A DNA stretch of 64,000 nt from Pseudomonas sp. PB101 (GCF_009764265.1 NZ_RWIR01000052.1:62001-126000); one strand, 5' to 3'; numbered from the stretch's first letter, positions 17,383-26,759 are shown. Notes: generated from the sequence alone by a model not told the origin. Numbers and translations are program-made.

Positions 17383-17723
17383 GGGAATACTCCAGGCGTG
17401 GCGCGGCTAGGGAATGGGCGGACCGGTGGGATCAGCGCAGAACGGGAAGCACGGGACGTACGGACGGAGTTACAGCGACGCGGCGGGTAGAAGAGGACAT
17501 CAGAATCACCATTGTTGTTGTTAAATGGGCTGTGCGAGCGATAAAACGCTGGCATTGGCCGACCGGTCTGTTGCCGGTAGTGGGGCGATCCTAATCGGGG
17601 AAGCTTTCAGCCAGCTTTCGCCGATGAAAGCGTTGACCGGAAGTACGACCGGTCGTCGGAGCGGGGCAGGGACGCGAGCATGCTCGCGATGGCGTCAGAG
17701 AATTCCCAACAGGAGGAACCAGC
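17383..17723. other. Intergenic region with one degenerate solo REP
   Basis: A 341-bp gap between the divergent CitMHS and GFA genes. At 17672-17692 there is a single REP-like palindrome (GCGAGCATGCTCGCGATGG) without its partner. GACCGG/CCGGTC repeats lie nearby around 17636-17660. No convincing open reading frame or RNA gene was seen; promoters for both flanking genes must lie here but could not be placed. Confidence 0.6.
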
Positions 17724-18125
17724 ATGGCCGACATTCACACCGGCGGCTGCCACTGCGGGCAACTGCGCTATCAATTCAGCGGGCCGCTGCACGATATCGC
17801 CCACTGCCATTGCTCGATTTGCCGACGGGTCAGCGGCGGCATCGTGACCACCTGGATCACCGTGCCGACGTCCGCCTTTCAATGGCTGGCCGGGACGCCG
17901 GCGCGGTACGATTCTTCCGCCACCTGCGCGCGATATTTCTGCGGCCACTGTGGGGCGCAACTGGCAGTGGTAACGCTCCTGAGCCCGGACAGCATCGACC
18001 TGACCATCGCTACCCTCGACCATCCCGAGCAAGCACCGGCCGAGCGGCACATCTGGACCGACAGCCGCCTGCCGTGGCTGCACCTGGACGAACACTTGCC
18101 CGGCGAGGCTGAAGAAACCCTCTGA
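17724..18125 (+). CDS. GFA-family (glutathione-dependent formaldehyde-activating) protein
   Basis: A 133-residue zinc protein of the CENP-V/GFA fold. Cysteines are placed as in the family: Cys9 and Cys11 (GGCHCG), Cys28, Cys30 and Cys33 (CHCSIC), and Cys73 and Cys76 (CGHC). Despite the family name, activity on formaldehyde or glutathione is doubtful for most members. AGGAGGAACC upstream of the ATG is a strong ribosome site. Its stop abuts the stop of the convergent DOPA-dioxygenase-like gene with no gap. Confidence 0.9.
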   Translation: MADIHTGGCHCGQLRYQFSGPLHDIAHCHCSICRRVSGGIVTTWITVPTSAFQWLAGTPARYDSSATCARYFCGHCGAQLAVVTLLSPDSIDLTIATLDHPEQAPAERHIWTDSRLPWLHLDEHLPGEAEETL

Positions 18126-18452
18126 TCAAAAAATAGACAGGTCCAGCGGCCGAACCGCGCCCATCCAGATTGCATGCTCGGTGTGATCGCGCAGATCGTC
18201 GCCGGTGTCCGGATGCAAGAACACCACCAGACCCTTGCGGTTGAGCGCCAGCCACGGCAGCACGTCGCCCAGCAGCTGCGGCTCGAACGCCAACTGGCAG
18301 CTCCAGTCCGGGTGCGGACCGACCGGACGCTCGTGGACGCGGCCCATTTTCAATGGAAACAATTGCGCCGCCTGCTCACACAGGGCTCGCGCCTGATCAA
18401 TGGTGCCGGCATCGAAATAGACATGGGCGTGGTAGCCCGTTATGCGTTGCAT
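18126..18452 (-). CDS. DOPA 4,5-dioxygenase family protein
   Basis: A 108-residue small protein with His residues in YHAHVYF (8, 10), VGPHPDW, VVFLHPDTG and DHTEHAIW, the pattern of the bacterial DOPA 4,5-dioxygenase-like family that cleaves catechol rings in plants and fungi. Bacterial members are mostly uncharacterised, so the reaction is an inference. It lies 59 bp downstream of the LysR gene on the same strand and could be read through from it. Confidence 0.85.
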   Translation of the reverse strand: MQRITGYHAHVYFDAGTIDQARALCEQAAQLFPLKMGRVHERPVGPHPDWSCQLAFEPQLLGDVLPWLALNRKGLVVFLHPDTGDDLRDHTEHAIWMGAVRPLDLSIF

Positions 18453-18511
18453 TTGAAATCCTCTTTCAGGTCGAGCTGATCACGCGGCACAGGCTGCGAT
18501 TTTTTCACCAT

Positions 18512-19462
18512 TCACACCGCAATCGAAGGCAATGACAGCCCCGACAACGACTCCGCGCTGCTGGCCTGCTCGGACATCAACCATTCTACAAATTGTTGAA
18601 TGAGCGCTCCGCGCCGTTTGCGCTGGGGCAGGACCACGTAGTAACCCAGCCTGGACATCGCCGTCTCGGCAATCGGTCGGCACAACAGACCTTGGCCCAG
18701 TAAGTTATCCACAAGGTGGCGCCAGCCGATGGCCACACCCTGACCCCCTATCGCCGCCTGTATCAGCAGCGTGTAATTGTCGAATCGCAGCTGACCGGGC
18801 GCGGGCGGCGAAGTAATCCCCAATTCCCGAAACACACCACTCCAGTCGAACCAATTACTGCTGTGTTCCCCACGCAGGTGCAGCAAAGGAAACTCCAGCA
18901 ATGCCTGGGCCGGCAAGGGCAGGGTTCGTTCACCCAACAACTGCGGGCTGCACACCGGAAACACTTCCTCGCTGAACAGCCAATGACTTTCACCCTGTTT
19001 GAAGCGGCCATCGCCGAACAGTATCGCCACATCGATATCGGTACGTAGCATGTTATGGCTGCGTTCACTGGTGACCAGGCTGACATCCACCTGCGGATTG
19101 GCCGCGTGAAAGCGATGCAGGCGCGGCATCAGCCAATAGGCGGCGAAGGCAAAATCCGTGGCCACCTGCAGCACCTCATGCTGATGTTGTGCGCTGATTG
19201 CACTCAATCCTGCGTCGATGTTCTGCAAACCTAGCTGAACCTGCTCAAAAAGAATCTGCCCGGCCTCGGTCAGTTCAATACCGCGATAAATGCGGTCGAA
19301 CAATCGGGTCGCGAGTTGTTCTTCAAGGCGCTTGATCTGCTGGCTGATGGCCGGTTGCGTGGTGCCCAGTTCAACCGCCGCCGCCGTGAAGCTGCGCTGA
19401 CGGGCCGCGGCTTCAAAGGCACGAAGCAGATCCAGTGACAGGTCACCAAGGGCGTCATACAT
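18512..19462 (-). CDS. LysR-family regulator of choline sulfate use
   Basis: A 316-residue LysR-type activator. The N-terminal winged helix-turn-helix (FTAAAVELGTTQPAISQQIK, residues ~25-45) is followed by a co-inducer domain starting near residue 95. It is divergent from betC with 114 bp between the genes, as in the choline-sulfate regulators of other pseudomonads and rhizobia, so choline-O-sulfate or choline is the expected inducer. A LysR-type palindrome overlaps its own start codon. The function rests mainly on context. Confidence 0.88.
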   Translation of the reverse strand: MYDALGDLSLDLLRAFEAAARQRSFTAAAVELGTTQPAISQQIKRLEEQLATRLFDRIYRGIELTEAGQILFEQVQLGLQNIDAGLSAISAQHQHEVLQVATDFAFAAYWLMPRLHRFHAANPQVDVSLVTSERSHNMLRTDIDVAILFGDGRFKQGESHWLFSEEVFPVCSPQLLGERTLPLPAQALLEFPLLHLRGEHSSNWFDWSGVFRELGITSPPAPGQLRFDNYTLLIQAAIGGQGVAIGWRHLVDNLLGQGLLCRPIAETAMSRLGYYVVLPQRKRRGALIQQFVEWLMSEQASSAESLSGLSLPSIAV

Positions 19463-19475
19463 AAGCTGTGCTTAT
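19461..19475. promoter_or_regulatory. Candidate LysR-type operator
   Basis: ATAAG-N5-CTTAT, which contains the T-N11-A core of LysR-type boxes, overlaps the first bases of the divergent regulator gene and lies about 100 bp upstream of betC. The position fits both autorepression and activation of betC. Sequence match only. Confidence 0.45.
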
Positions 19476-19576
19476 CCTAGTCATTGCCGCGCGTGGGCTT
19501 TACCGCAAAGTGCGAGGGTTTCATTCTCAAAGCCAGCACTCTCGCATAAACATCCACTATGGAATGCCGCGATCAC

Positions 19577-21091
19577 ATGAAGCGCAAGAACATTCTTTTC
19601 ATCATGGCCGATCAAATGGCCGCGCCAATGTTGCCGTTCTACGGTCCATCGCCCATCAAACTGCCCAATCTGAGCCGCCTCGCCGCCCAAGGCGTGGTGT
19701 TTGACTCCGCCTATTGCAACAGCCCTCTGTGCGCGCCGTCGCGTTTCACCCTGGTCAGCGGCCAATTGCCGAGCAAGATAGGCGCTTACGACAATGCCGC
19801 CGATTTCCCCGCCGACGTACCGACCTACGCCCACTACCTGCGCCGCCTCGGCTACCGCACCGCCCTGTCGGGAAAGATGCACTTCTGCGGGCCGGACCAG
19901 TTGCATGGCTACGAAGAACGCCTGACCAGCGATATTTACCCCGCCGACTACGGCTGGGCGGTGAACTGGGATGAACCGGATGTACGCCCGACCTGGTATC
20001 ACAACATGTCCTCGGTGCTGCAAGCCGGCCCGTGTGTGCGCACCAATCAGCTGGATTTCGACGAGGAGGTGGTGTTCAAGGCCCAGCAATACCTGTTCGA
20101 CCATATCCGCGAAGATGGCGACCAGCCGTTCTGCCTGACCGTTTCGATGACTCACCCACACGACCCATACACGATTCCCAAGGCTTTCTGGGACCTGTAC
20201 GACGATGCCGACATCCCGCTGCCTGCAACGCCGGATCAGCATGAACTCGACCCGCACTCCCAGCGTTTGCTCAAGGTCTACGACCTGTGGGACAAGCCAC
20301 TACCTGTGGATAAAATTCGCGACGCCCGCCGCGCTTATTTCGGCGCGTGCAGCTATATCGACAGCAACGTCGGCAAACTCCTGCAAACACTCGAGGAAAC
20401 CGGGCTGATCGATGACACCATCATTGTGTTTTCCGGCGACCACGGCGACATGCTCGGCGAACGCGGCCTCTGGTACAAAATGCACTGGTACGAAATGGCC
20501 GCACGGGTGCCCCTGTTGATAAGTGCACCGGGGCAATTCGGCGCCGCTCGGGTCAGCGCCAGCGTTTCGACCGCCGATCTGCTACCGACCTTCGTCGAAC
20601 TGGCCGGCGGCTCGCTTGAACCGGGCTTGCCGCTGGATGGCCGTTCGCTGGTCCCGCACCTGCGAGGGCAGGGCGGCCACGACGAAGTGTTTGGCGAATA
20701 CATGGCCGAAGGCACCATCAGCCCGCTGATGATGATCCGTCGCGGTGCCTATAAATTCATCTATAGCGAAGACGACCCTTGCCTGCTATTCGACGTGCAC
20801 AATGACCCGCACGAACAGCAAGAACTCAGCCATTCGCCGCAACATCGCCAGCTGTTCGACGATTTTCTCGCCGAAGCACGGGCTAAATGGAGCATTCCGA
20901 CGATTCATAACCAAGTACTCGCCAGCCAGCGGCGCCGACGTTTCGTGGCCGAGGCGCTGACCCTCGGCAAGCTGAAGAGCTGGGATCACCAGCCGCTGGT
21001 GGATGCCAGCCAGCAATACATGCGCAACCATATCGACCTCGACGATCTGGAACGTAAAGCACGTTATCCACAACCCTGCCAAAACCAATAA
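19577..21091 (+). CDS. betC: Choline-sulfatase
   Basis: Type I sulfatase hydrolysing choline-O-sulfate to choline and sulfate. The active-site signature CAPSR lies at residues 52-56; Cys52 should be converted to formylglycine. The metal-binding Asp in FIMADQM and the SGDHGDMLGE segment are present. 504 residues is the normal length and there is no signal peptide, so the substrate must be imported. The ATG at 19577 gives the usual MKRKNILF start; another ATG six codons upstream is possible. choX follows 16 bp after the stop. Confidence 0.96.
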   Translation: MKRKNILFIMADQMAAPMLPFYGPSPIKLPNLSRLAAQGVVFDSAYCNSPLCAPSRFTLVSGQLPSKIGAYDNAADFPADVPTYAHYLRRLGYRTALSGKMHFCGPDQLHGYEERLTSDIYPADYGWAVNWDEPDVRPTWYHNMSSVLQAGPCVRTNQLDFDEEVVFKAQQYLFDHIREDGDQPFCLTVSMTHPHDPYTIPKAFWDLYDDADIPLPATPDQHELDPHSQRLLKVYDLWDKPLPVDKIRDARRAYFGACSYIDSNVGKLLQTLEETGLIDDTIIVFSGDHGDMLGERGLWYKMHWYEMAARVPLLISAPGQFGAARVSASVSTADLLPTFVELAGGSLEPGLPLDGRSLVPHLRGQGGHDEVFGEYMAEGTISPLMMIRRGAYKFIYSEDDPCLLFDVHNDPHEQQELSHSPQHRQLFDDFLAEARAKWSIPTIHNQVLASQRRRRFVAEALTLGKLKSWDHQPLVDASQQYMRNHIDLDDLERKARYPQPCQNQ

Positions 21092-21107
21092 TGTTAAGGG
21101 GAAGTCC

Positions 21108-22028
21108 ATGCAAAGGTTATCCACAGTACTGACGGTCGGGCTCCTGGCCCTGGGCAGTGCATCGGCATTTGCCGATCAGAGCTGCGAGACGGTGAAGATG
21201 GCCGACCCGGGCTGGAGCGACATCGCCGCGACCAACGCCATCACCGGGTTTCTGCTGGACGGCATGGGCTACAAGGCCAAGGTCGACACCCTCGCGGTGC
21301 CGATCACCTTTGGCGGGCTCAAGGATGGCCAGGTCGATGTGTTCCTGGGGAACTGGATGCCGGCGCAGCAGGGTTTCTACGACAAGTTCGTGGCCAACGG
21401 CGATGTGACGCAACTGGCGAAAAACCTCGACGGCACCGAGTTCACCCTCGCCGTCCCGGATTACGTCTGGGACGCAGGTGTGCATGACTTTGCCGACCTG
21501 AACAAATACGCCGACAAGTTCGACCACAAGATCTACGGTATCGGGTCCGGCGCGCCGGCGAACATTTCGCTGCAGGAAATCATCAAGAAAAACGATTTCG
21601 ACATGGGCCAGTGGAAACTGGTCGAGTCCAGCGAGCAGGCAATGCTGGCCGAAGTATCCCGCGCGGTGAAAAAACAGAAATTCGTGACCTTCCTCGGCTG
21701 GACGCCGCATCCGATGAACGTGCAACTGAAGATGCACTACCTCAAGGGCGGCGAGAAATACTTCGGTGACACCGGCAGCGTCCACACCCTGACCCGCAAA
21801 GGTTATGCACAGGCCTGCCCGAACGTCGGCAAACTGCTGACCAACCTGAGCTTCACCCAGGACATGGAGAACAGCATCATGGCCGAAGTGGTGAACAGGA
21901 AAGTCAGCAATGCCGACGCGGCCAAGGCCTGGATCAAGGCTAATCCGGCGGTGCTGGATAAATGGCTCGATGGGGTGAAGACCGTGGATGGCAAGGATGC
22001 GTTGCCTGCGGTCAAAGCCAGGCTTTAA
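21108..22028 (+). CDS. choX: Choline-type ABC transporter substrate-binding protein (orphan)
   Basis: A 306-residue periplasmic binding protein of the OpuAC/ProX family. Signal peptide MQRLSTVLTVGLLALGSASA-FA is clear; Trp-rich ligand-pocket segments include MADPGWSD, FLGNWMP and LGWTPHPM. AAGGGGAAG precedes the ATG. It is cotranscribed with betC, yet no permease or ATPase gene is present; the next gene is an anion transporter. It may load a transporter encoded elsewhere (compare the multi-receptor Cbc system of pseudomonads). The ligand could be choline or choline-O-sulfate. Confidence 0.88.
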   Translation: MQRLSTVLTVGLLALGSASAFADQSCETVKMADPGWSDIAATNAITGFLLDGMGYKAKVDTLAVPITFGGLKDGQVDVFLGNWMPAQQGFYDKFVANGDVTQLAKNLDGTEFTLAVPDYVWDAGVHDFADLNKYADKFDHKIYGIGSGAPANISLQEIIKKNDFDMGQWKLVESSEQAMLAEVSRAVKKQKFVTFLGWTPHPMNVQLKMHYLKGGEKYFGDTGSVHTLTRKGYAQACPNVGKLLTNLSFTQDMENSIMAEVVNRKVSNADAAKAWIKANPAVLDKWLDGVKTVDGKDALPAVKARL

Positions 22029-22033
22029 CCCAT

Positions 22034-22128
22034 CCCTGTGGGAGCGAGCTTGCTCGCGATAGCGGCGGGACAGTCAGCAGAGATGTTGAATGTGATTCCG
22101 TCATCGCGAGCAAGCTCGCTCCCACATT
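22034..22128. repeat. Paired REP element (REPIN), GAGC/GCTC type
   Basis: Inverted halves CTGTGGGAGCGAGCTTGCTC... and its complement about 45 bp apart, starting six bases after the choX stop. As a hairpin it may stabilise or end the betC-choX message before the SulP gene. Confidence 0.92.
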
Positions 22129-22185
22129 GGGCACATCGTTATCTCGTCCTGATACTCTTTCACAAAACCCCAACCGAGAGGCCCC

Positions 22186-23754
22186 ATGGCCCTGCCAAGC
22201 CGCCATTCACTCTTTCCATTCCTCAGTTGGTTGCCCAAGCAAACCCGCGCCAGCGTCGGGCGCGACCTGATCGTCGGCCTCAGCGGCGCGATTCTCGCGT
22301 TGCCGCAATCCATTGCCTACGCGCTGATTGCCGGCCTCCCACCGGAATACGGCCTCTACGCCGCAATCATCCCGGTGCTGATCGCCTGCCTCTGGGGTTC
22401 GTCGTGGCATTTGATCTGCGGTCCCACGGCGGCCATCTCGATTGTCCTGTACGCCAGCGTCAGTCCCCTGGCCGTTCCGGCGACGCAGGACTACGTCACC
22501 GTGATCCTGTTGCTCACCTTCCTGGCCGGGATTTTCCAGTGGCTGCTGGGATTGCTGCGCTTCGGCGCCCTGGTGAATTTCGTCTCCCACTCGGTGGTAC
22601 TCGGCTTCACTCTGGGTGCTGCCGTGGTGATTGCCATCGGTCAGCTGCCTAACCTGCTGGGGCTGGACTTGCCCAGCCAGGCCACTGCGCTGGACAGTTT
22701 CATCACCTTGTTGCGCCATCTCGGCGAAATGGACAAACCTTCGCTGGCACTGGGGCTGGCGACGGTAGTCGTGGGCGTGATCCTCAAGCTGTGGTTGCCA
22801 CGCTGGCCGACGCTGTTGATCACTCTGGTGCTGGGTGCATTGCTGGTCTGGCTTTGGCCATCAATGTTCGGCCATGTGCAACTGGTCAGCGCCTTTACCG
22901 GCAAGCTGCCGCCTTTCAGTCCGTTGCCGCTGGACCTCGATCTGATCCTGCGCCTGCTGCCCAGTGCGGTGGCGGTCGGTATGCTCGGGCTGGTCACCAG
23001 TCTGTCGATTGCCCGCTCGATCTCGGCACGTTCGCAGCAATTACTCGACGCCAACCAGGAAGTTCGCGCCCAGGGCTTGTCGAACATCGTCGGTGCGTTT
23101 TTTTCCGGGTCGCTCTCAGCCGGCTCCTTCACTCGCTCAGGTCTGAGCTATGAAGCAGGGGCCTGTTCGCCCCTGGCGGGGATTTTTTCGGCATTGTGGG
23201 TAGCTCTGTTTGCGATCTTCGGCGCGAGCCTGATCGCACACATACCGATTCCCGCCATGGCTGGCAGCATTCTGTTGATCGCCTGGGGACTGGTGGACCA
23301 TCGCGGCATTCGCGCGCTGTTGCGGGTCAGCCGCGCCGAATTTTTGGTCATGGCGCTGACCTGCGTCGCCACGCTGTTGCTGGAGTTGCAGACGGCGATC
23401 TACGCCGGCGTGCTGGCGTCGCTTTTTTTCTACCTCAAACGCACATCGCAACCACGGGTGCAGCACGTACGCGATGGCGAGGAAGATATTCTGCGGGTCG
23501 GCGGGTCGATCTTTTTCGGCGCCAGCCATTACCTGCAAGTGCGCCTGCAACGCATGCACGGCGCGCGGGTGGTGATCGAGGCGCAGCAGATCAACTTCAT
23601 CGACTATTCAGGGGTGGAAATGCTCCATCAGGAAGCGCGGCGCCTGCTGCGCCAGGATCGCAGCCTGACCCTGCGCCGGGCCCGGCCGCAGGTGGTGGAA
23701 GAATTGAGGAAGCTGGAAGGGGCAGAGAAATGCCCGATCCGGTTTGAGGATTAA
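22186..23754 (+). CDS. SulP-family inorganic anion transporter (sulfate permease-like)
   Basis: A 522-residue inner-membrane transporter with ~10-12 membrane segments (about residues 25-410) and a C-terminal STAS domain (~430-520; INFIDYSGVEMLHQEARRLL). The SulP signature ALPQSIAYALIAGLPPEYGLYA is near the N-terminus. In this setting it may handle the sulfate released from choline-O-sulfate; bicarbonate or other anions are possible. It is separated from choX by a REP element but follows in the same direction. Confidence 0.9.
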   Translation: MALPSRHSLFPFLSWLPKQTRASVGRDLIVGLSGAILALPQSIAYALIAGLPPEYGLYAAIIPVLIACLWGSSWHLICGPTAAISIVLYASVSPLAVPATQDYVTVILLLTFLAGIFQWLLGLLRFGALVNFVSHSVVLGFTLGAAVVIAIGQLPNLLGLDLPSQATALDSFITLLRHLGEMDKPSLALGLATVVVGVILKLWLPRWPTLLITLVLGALLVWLWPSMFGHVQLVSAFTGKLPPFSPLPLDLDLILRLLPSAVAVGMLGLVTSLSIARSISARSQQLLDANQEVRAQGLSNIVGAFFSGSLSAGSFTRSGLSYEAGACSPLAGIFSALWVALFAIFGASLIAHIPIPAMAGSILLIAWGLVDHRGIRALLRVSRAEFLVMALTCVATLLLELQTAIYAGVLASLFFYLKRTSQPRVQHVRDGEEDILRVGGSIFFGASHYLQVRLQRMHGARVVIEAQQINFIDYSGVEMLHQEARRLLRQDRSLTLRRARPQVVEELRKLEGAEKCPIRFED

Positions 23755-23771
23755 TCCGACTTCACTCTGAA

Positions 23772-23867
23772 CCCTGTGGGAGCGAGCTTGCTCGCGATAG
23801 CGGTATGTCTGGCATATCAATGCTGGATGTACTGCCGTCATCGCGAGCAAGCTCGCTCCCACAGGGG
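23772..23867. repeat. Paired REP element (REPIN), GAGC/GCTC type
   Basis: Two inverted halves with the same core as the element after choX, filling the gap between the converging SulP and aroE genes and ending at the aroE stop codon. Confidence 0.92.
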
Positions 23868-24689
23868 TTACAGGGCTAATTGTCGGCGAAGTTCGGCCAG
23901 CACCGGCGTCGTATCCGGGCGCACTCCGCGCCAAAGGAAGAAGGCTTCCGCCGCCTGCTCGGCCAGCATCCCCAAGCCATCCATCGCCACCGCAGCCCCG
24001 TGTTCACTGGCCCAGCGGCAGAATGAGGTCGGCTCCTTGCCGTACATCATGTCGTAGCACACCGTTTTGCCCGGCTCGATCAGTCCGGGCGATATGGGCG
24101 GCACATCGCCTGTCAGGCTCGCGGAGGTCGCGTTGATGATCAGGTCCACCGACTCCTGCAACCAGTCATAACCACTGGCCGAGACCGGCCCCAGATCGCA
24201 GAACAGTTCCGCCAGCAATTCGGCCTTGTCCACCGTACGGTTGGCGATGATCACCGAGGCCGGCTGCTCGGCCAGCAACGGCTCCAGGGCACCGCGCACC
24301 GCGCCGCCGGCACCGAGCAGCAGGATGCGTTTGCCCTTGAGGCTGAACCCGGCGTTGACCTTCAGGTCGCGCACCAACCCGGCACCGTCGGTGTTGTCGC
24401 CCAGCAGACTGCCATCGGCCAGTTTGCTCAGGGTATTGACCGCACCGGCGCGCTGCGCCCGTGCCGTCAGGCTATTGGCCAATCGATAGGCCTCTTCCTT
24501 GAACGGCACCGTCACGTTGGCGCCGCGTCCTTCGAGGAAAAACGTCCGGGCACAAGTGGAGAAATCGTCGAGGGGTGCCAGCAGGGTGTTGTAGTCCAGC
24601 TTTTGCGCGGTCTGCTCGGCGAACAGGCGATGGATCAACGGCGACTTGCTGTGGCCAATCGGGTTACCGAATACGACATAACGGTCCAT
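23868..24689 (-). CDS. aroE: Shikimate dehydrogenase (NADP+)
   Basis: Reduces 3-dehydroshikimate to shikimate with NADPH in aromatic amino acid synthesis. 273 residues. The substrate-binding NPIGHSKSPLIH is at residues ~9-20, the catalytic-type Lys lies in TVPFKEE, NTDGAG follows near 104, and the cofactor loop is GAGGAVRGA. The gene is 13 bp downstream of hemF and probably cotranscribed with it, as in other pseudomonads. Confidence 0.96.
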   Translation of the reverse strand: MDRYVVFGNPIGHSKSPLIHRLFAEQTAQKLDYNTLLAPLDDFSTCARTFFLEGRGANVTVPFKEEAYRLANSLTARAQRAGAVNTLSKLADGSLLGDNTDGAGLVRDLKVNAGFSLKGKRILLLGAGGAVRGALEPLLAEQPASVIIANRTVDKAELLAELFCDLGPVSASGYDWLQESVDLIINATSASLTGDVPPISPGLIEPGKTVCYDMMYGKEPTSFCRWASEHGAAVAMDGLGMLAEQAAEAFFLWRGVRPDTTPVLAELRRQLAL

Positions 24690-24702
24690 CAGGTTTCCTC
24701 GT

Positions 24703-25617
24703 TCAGGCTTCGGCCAACCAATCGCGGTCTTGCAGGAAGTACTCGGTCAGGCGCGCTTCTTCGCTGCCAGGCGTAGCCTTCCAGTCGTAACCCCAGCGCA
24801 CTTGCGGCGGCAGCGACATCAGGATCGACTCGGTTCGCCCGCCCGATTGCAGGCCGAACAGCGTGCCGCGGTCGTAGACCAGGTTGAATTCAACGTATCG
24901 GCCACGGCGGAATTCCTGGAACTCGCGCTGTTTTTCAGTAAACGCATCATTCTTGCGGCGCTGCACGATGGGCAGGTAGGCGTCGATGTACGCATCACCA
25001 ATGGCGCGCATGAAGGCGAAGCTGGTGTCGAAGTCCCACTCGTTCAGGTCGTCGAAAAACAACCCGCCGATGCCGCGTGGCTCGTGGCGATGCTTGATGT
25101 GGAAGTAGCTGTCGCACCAGGCCTTGTAACGCGGGTAGACGTCCGCACCGAACGGCGCACAGGCCTGCTCGGCGACGCGGTGCCAGTGGATGCAGTCTTC
25201 TTCGTTGCCGTAATACGGGGTCAGGTCGAAGCCGCCGCCAAACCACCAGACCGGCTCTTCACCTTCTTTTTCGGCAATGAAAAAGCGCACGTTGGCGTGG
25301 GAAGTCGGCACGTGCGGGTTGTGCGGGTGAATCACCAGCGACACGCCGAGGGCTTCGAAGCCACGGCCAGCCAGTTCCGGTCGATGAGCGCTGGCAGACG
25401 GTGGCAGACCGCTGCCGAAGACGTGGGAAAAGTTGACGCCGCCCTTTTCAATCAATGCGCCGTTTTCGATCACACGGGTGCGACCGCCACCGCCGGCCGG
25501 CCTGGTCCAGGCGTCTTCGACGAATTGCGTGCCACCGTCTTCGGCTTCCAGGGCGGCGCAGATACGGTCTTGCAGGTCGAGCAGGTAGGCTTTTACGGCC
25601 TCGGTGCGGGTCGTCAT
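24703..25617 (-). CDS. hemF: Oxygen-dependent coproporphyrinogen III oxidase
   Basis: Catalyses the oxygen-requiring decarboxylation of coproporphyrinogen III to protoporphyrinogen IX in heme synthesis. The 304-residue length and segments WFGGGFDLTPYY, HRHEPRGIGGLFFDD and RRGRYVEFNLVYDRGT are diagnostic. First gene of the hemF-aroE unit, divergent from qor. No clear Anr site was found in the 164-bp upstream gap. Confidence 0.97.
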   Translation of the reverse strand: MTTRTEAVKAYLLDLQDRICAALEAEDGGTQFVEDAWTRPAGGGGRTRVIENGALIEKGGVNFSHVFGSGLPPSASAHRPELAGRGFEALGVSLVIHPHNPHVPTSHANVRFFIAEKEGEEPVWWFGGGFDLTPYYGNEEDCIHWHRVAEQACAPFGADVYPRYKAWCDSYFHIKHRHEPRGIGGLFFDDLNEWDFDTSFAFMRAIGDAYIDAYLPIVQRRKNDAFTEKQREFQEFRRGRYVEFNLVYDRGTLFGLQSGGRTESILMSLPPQVRWGYDWKATPGSEEARLTEYFLQDRDWLAEA

Positions 25618-25781
25618 GTCTTCACCTTGAATCGGGCAAAACTACGCGGCGCTCCATCGGAGCGGGGGCCAGCGCAAATGGGCCCGTAGCATACCATCGC
25701 AAGTCGGCCCGTCGCAGTTGACGAAGATCAAGCTTAGGAGTCCGATAGGGAGCTTGGTAAAACGACCTATGGAGAGTTCTG

Positions 25782-26759
25782 ATGGCAAAGCGTATCCAGT
25801 TCCGCGCCCATGGCGGCCCCGAAGTGCTCGAGTATGTGGATTACCAACCCGCCGAGCCAGGCCCGAAAGAAGTGCGCGTGACCAACAAGGCCATCGGCCT
25901 GAACTTCATCGACACCTATTACCGCAGCGGCCTGTACCCGCCGCCGTCCCTGCCATCGGGAGTCGGCTCGGAAGGTGCGGGCGTGGTCGAGGCGGTGGGC
26001 AGCGACGTGACCCGCTTCAAGATCGGCGATCGTGTGGCCTATGGCAGCGGCCCGCTGGGCGCCTACAGCGATGTGCATGTCCTGCCGGAGGCCAATCTGG
26101 TGAAACTGCCGGACGCCATCAGCTTCGAACAGGCCGCAGGCGTCATGCTCAAGGGCCTGACCGTGCAGTACCTGCTGCGTCAGACGTATGAACTCAAGGG
26201 TGGCGAAACCATCCTGTTCCACGCCGCGGCCGGTGGGGTCGGCTCTCTGGCCTGCCAATGGGCCAGGGCCCTGGGCGTGAAGCTGATCGGTACGGTCAGT
26301 TCGGCGGAGAAAGCCGCACTGGCCAAGGCCAACGGCGCCTGGGCGACCATCGACTACAGCCACGAAAACGTCGCCCAGCGTGTGCTGGAATTGACTGACG
26401 GCAAAAAAGTCCCGGTGGTGTACGACGGCGTCGGCAAGGACACCTGGCTGACATCACTCGACAGTGTCGCGCCGCGTGGGCTGGTGGTGAGTTTCGGCAA
26501 TGCGTCCGGCGCGGTCGACGGCGTGAACCTGGGGATCCTGGCGGGGAAAGGCTCGCTGTACGTGACCCGGCCGACCCTCGGCACTTATGCGAACAACGCC
26601 GAGAACCTGCAACGCATGGCCGACGAGCTGTTCGAGATGATCATCAGCGGCAAGCTGACCGTGGAGATCAGCCAGCGCTTTCCACTGGCTGAGGCGGCGA
26701 AGGCGCAGACCGAGTTGTCGGCGCGTCGTACTACCGGTTCGGTTGTTTTGTTGCCTTGA
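25782..26759 (+). CDS. qor: NADPH:quinone reductase (zinc-free MDR family)
   Basis: A 325-residue medium-chain reductase. The N-terminal GroES-like domain is followed by the nucleotide-binding loop AAAGGVGSLACQWA (near residue 150). The zinc-binding cysteines of alcohol dehydrogenases are absent, as in quinone oxidoreductase. It should reduce quinones with NADPH in the cytoplasm. GGAGAG precedes the ATG; a CAAGCT/AGCTTG repeat lies at 25729-25756, just upstream, of unknown meaning. Confidence 0.92.
   Translation: MAKRIQFRAHGGPEVLEYVDYQPAEPGPKEVRVTNKAIGLNFIDTYYRSGLYPPPSLPSGVGSEGAGVVEAVGSDVTRFKIGDRVAYGSGPLGAYSDVHVLPEANLVKLPDAISFEQAAGVMLKGLTVQYLLRQTYELKGGETILFHAAAGGVGSLACQWARALGVKLIGTVSSAEKAALAKANGAWATIDYSHENVAQRVLELTDGKKVPVVYDGVGKDTWLTSLDSVAPRGLVVSFGNASGAVDGVNLGILAGKGSLYVTRPTLGTYANNAENLQRMADELFEMIISGKLTVEISQRFPLAEAAKAQTELSARRTTGSVVLLP

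Noticed and set aside
25729..25756. CAAGCT/AGCTTG inverted repeat upstream of qor as an operator
   Set aside because: Only six-base arms with a 16-base gap; too weak to call without conservation data.
25618..25781. Anr/Fnr box upstream of hemF
   Set aside because: TTGAATCGGGCAAAA resembles but does not match TTGAT-N4-ATCAA; not called.
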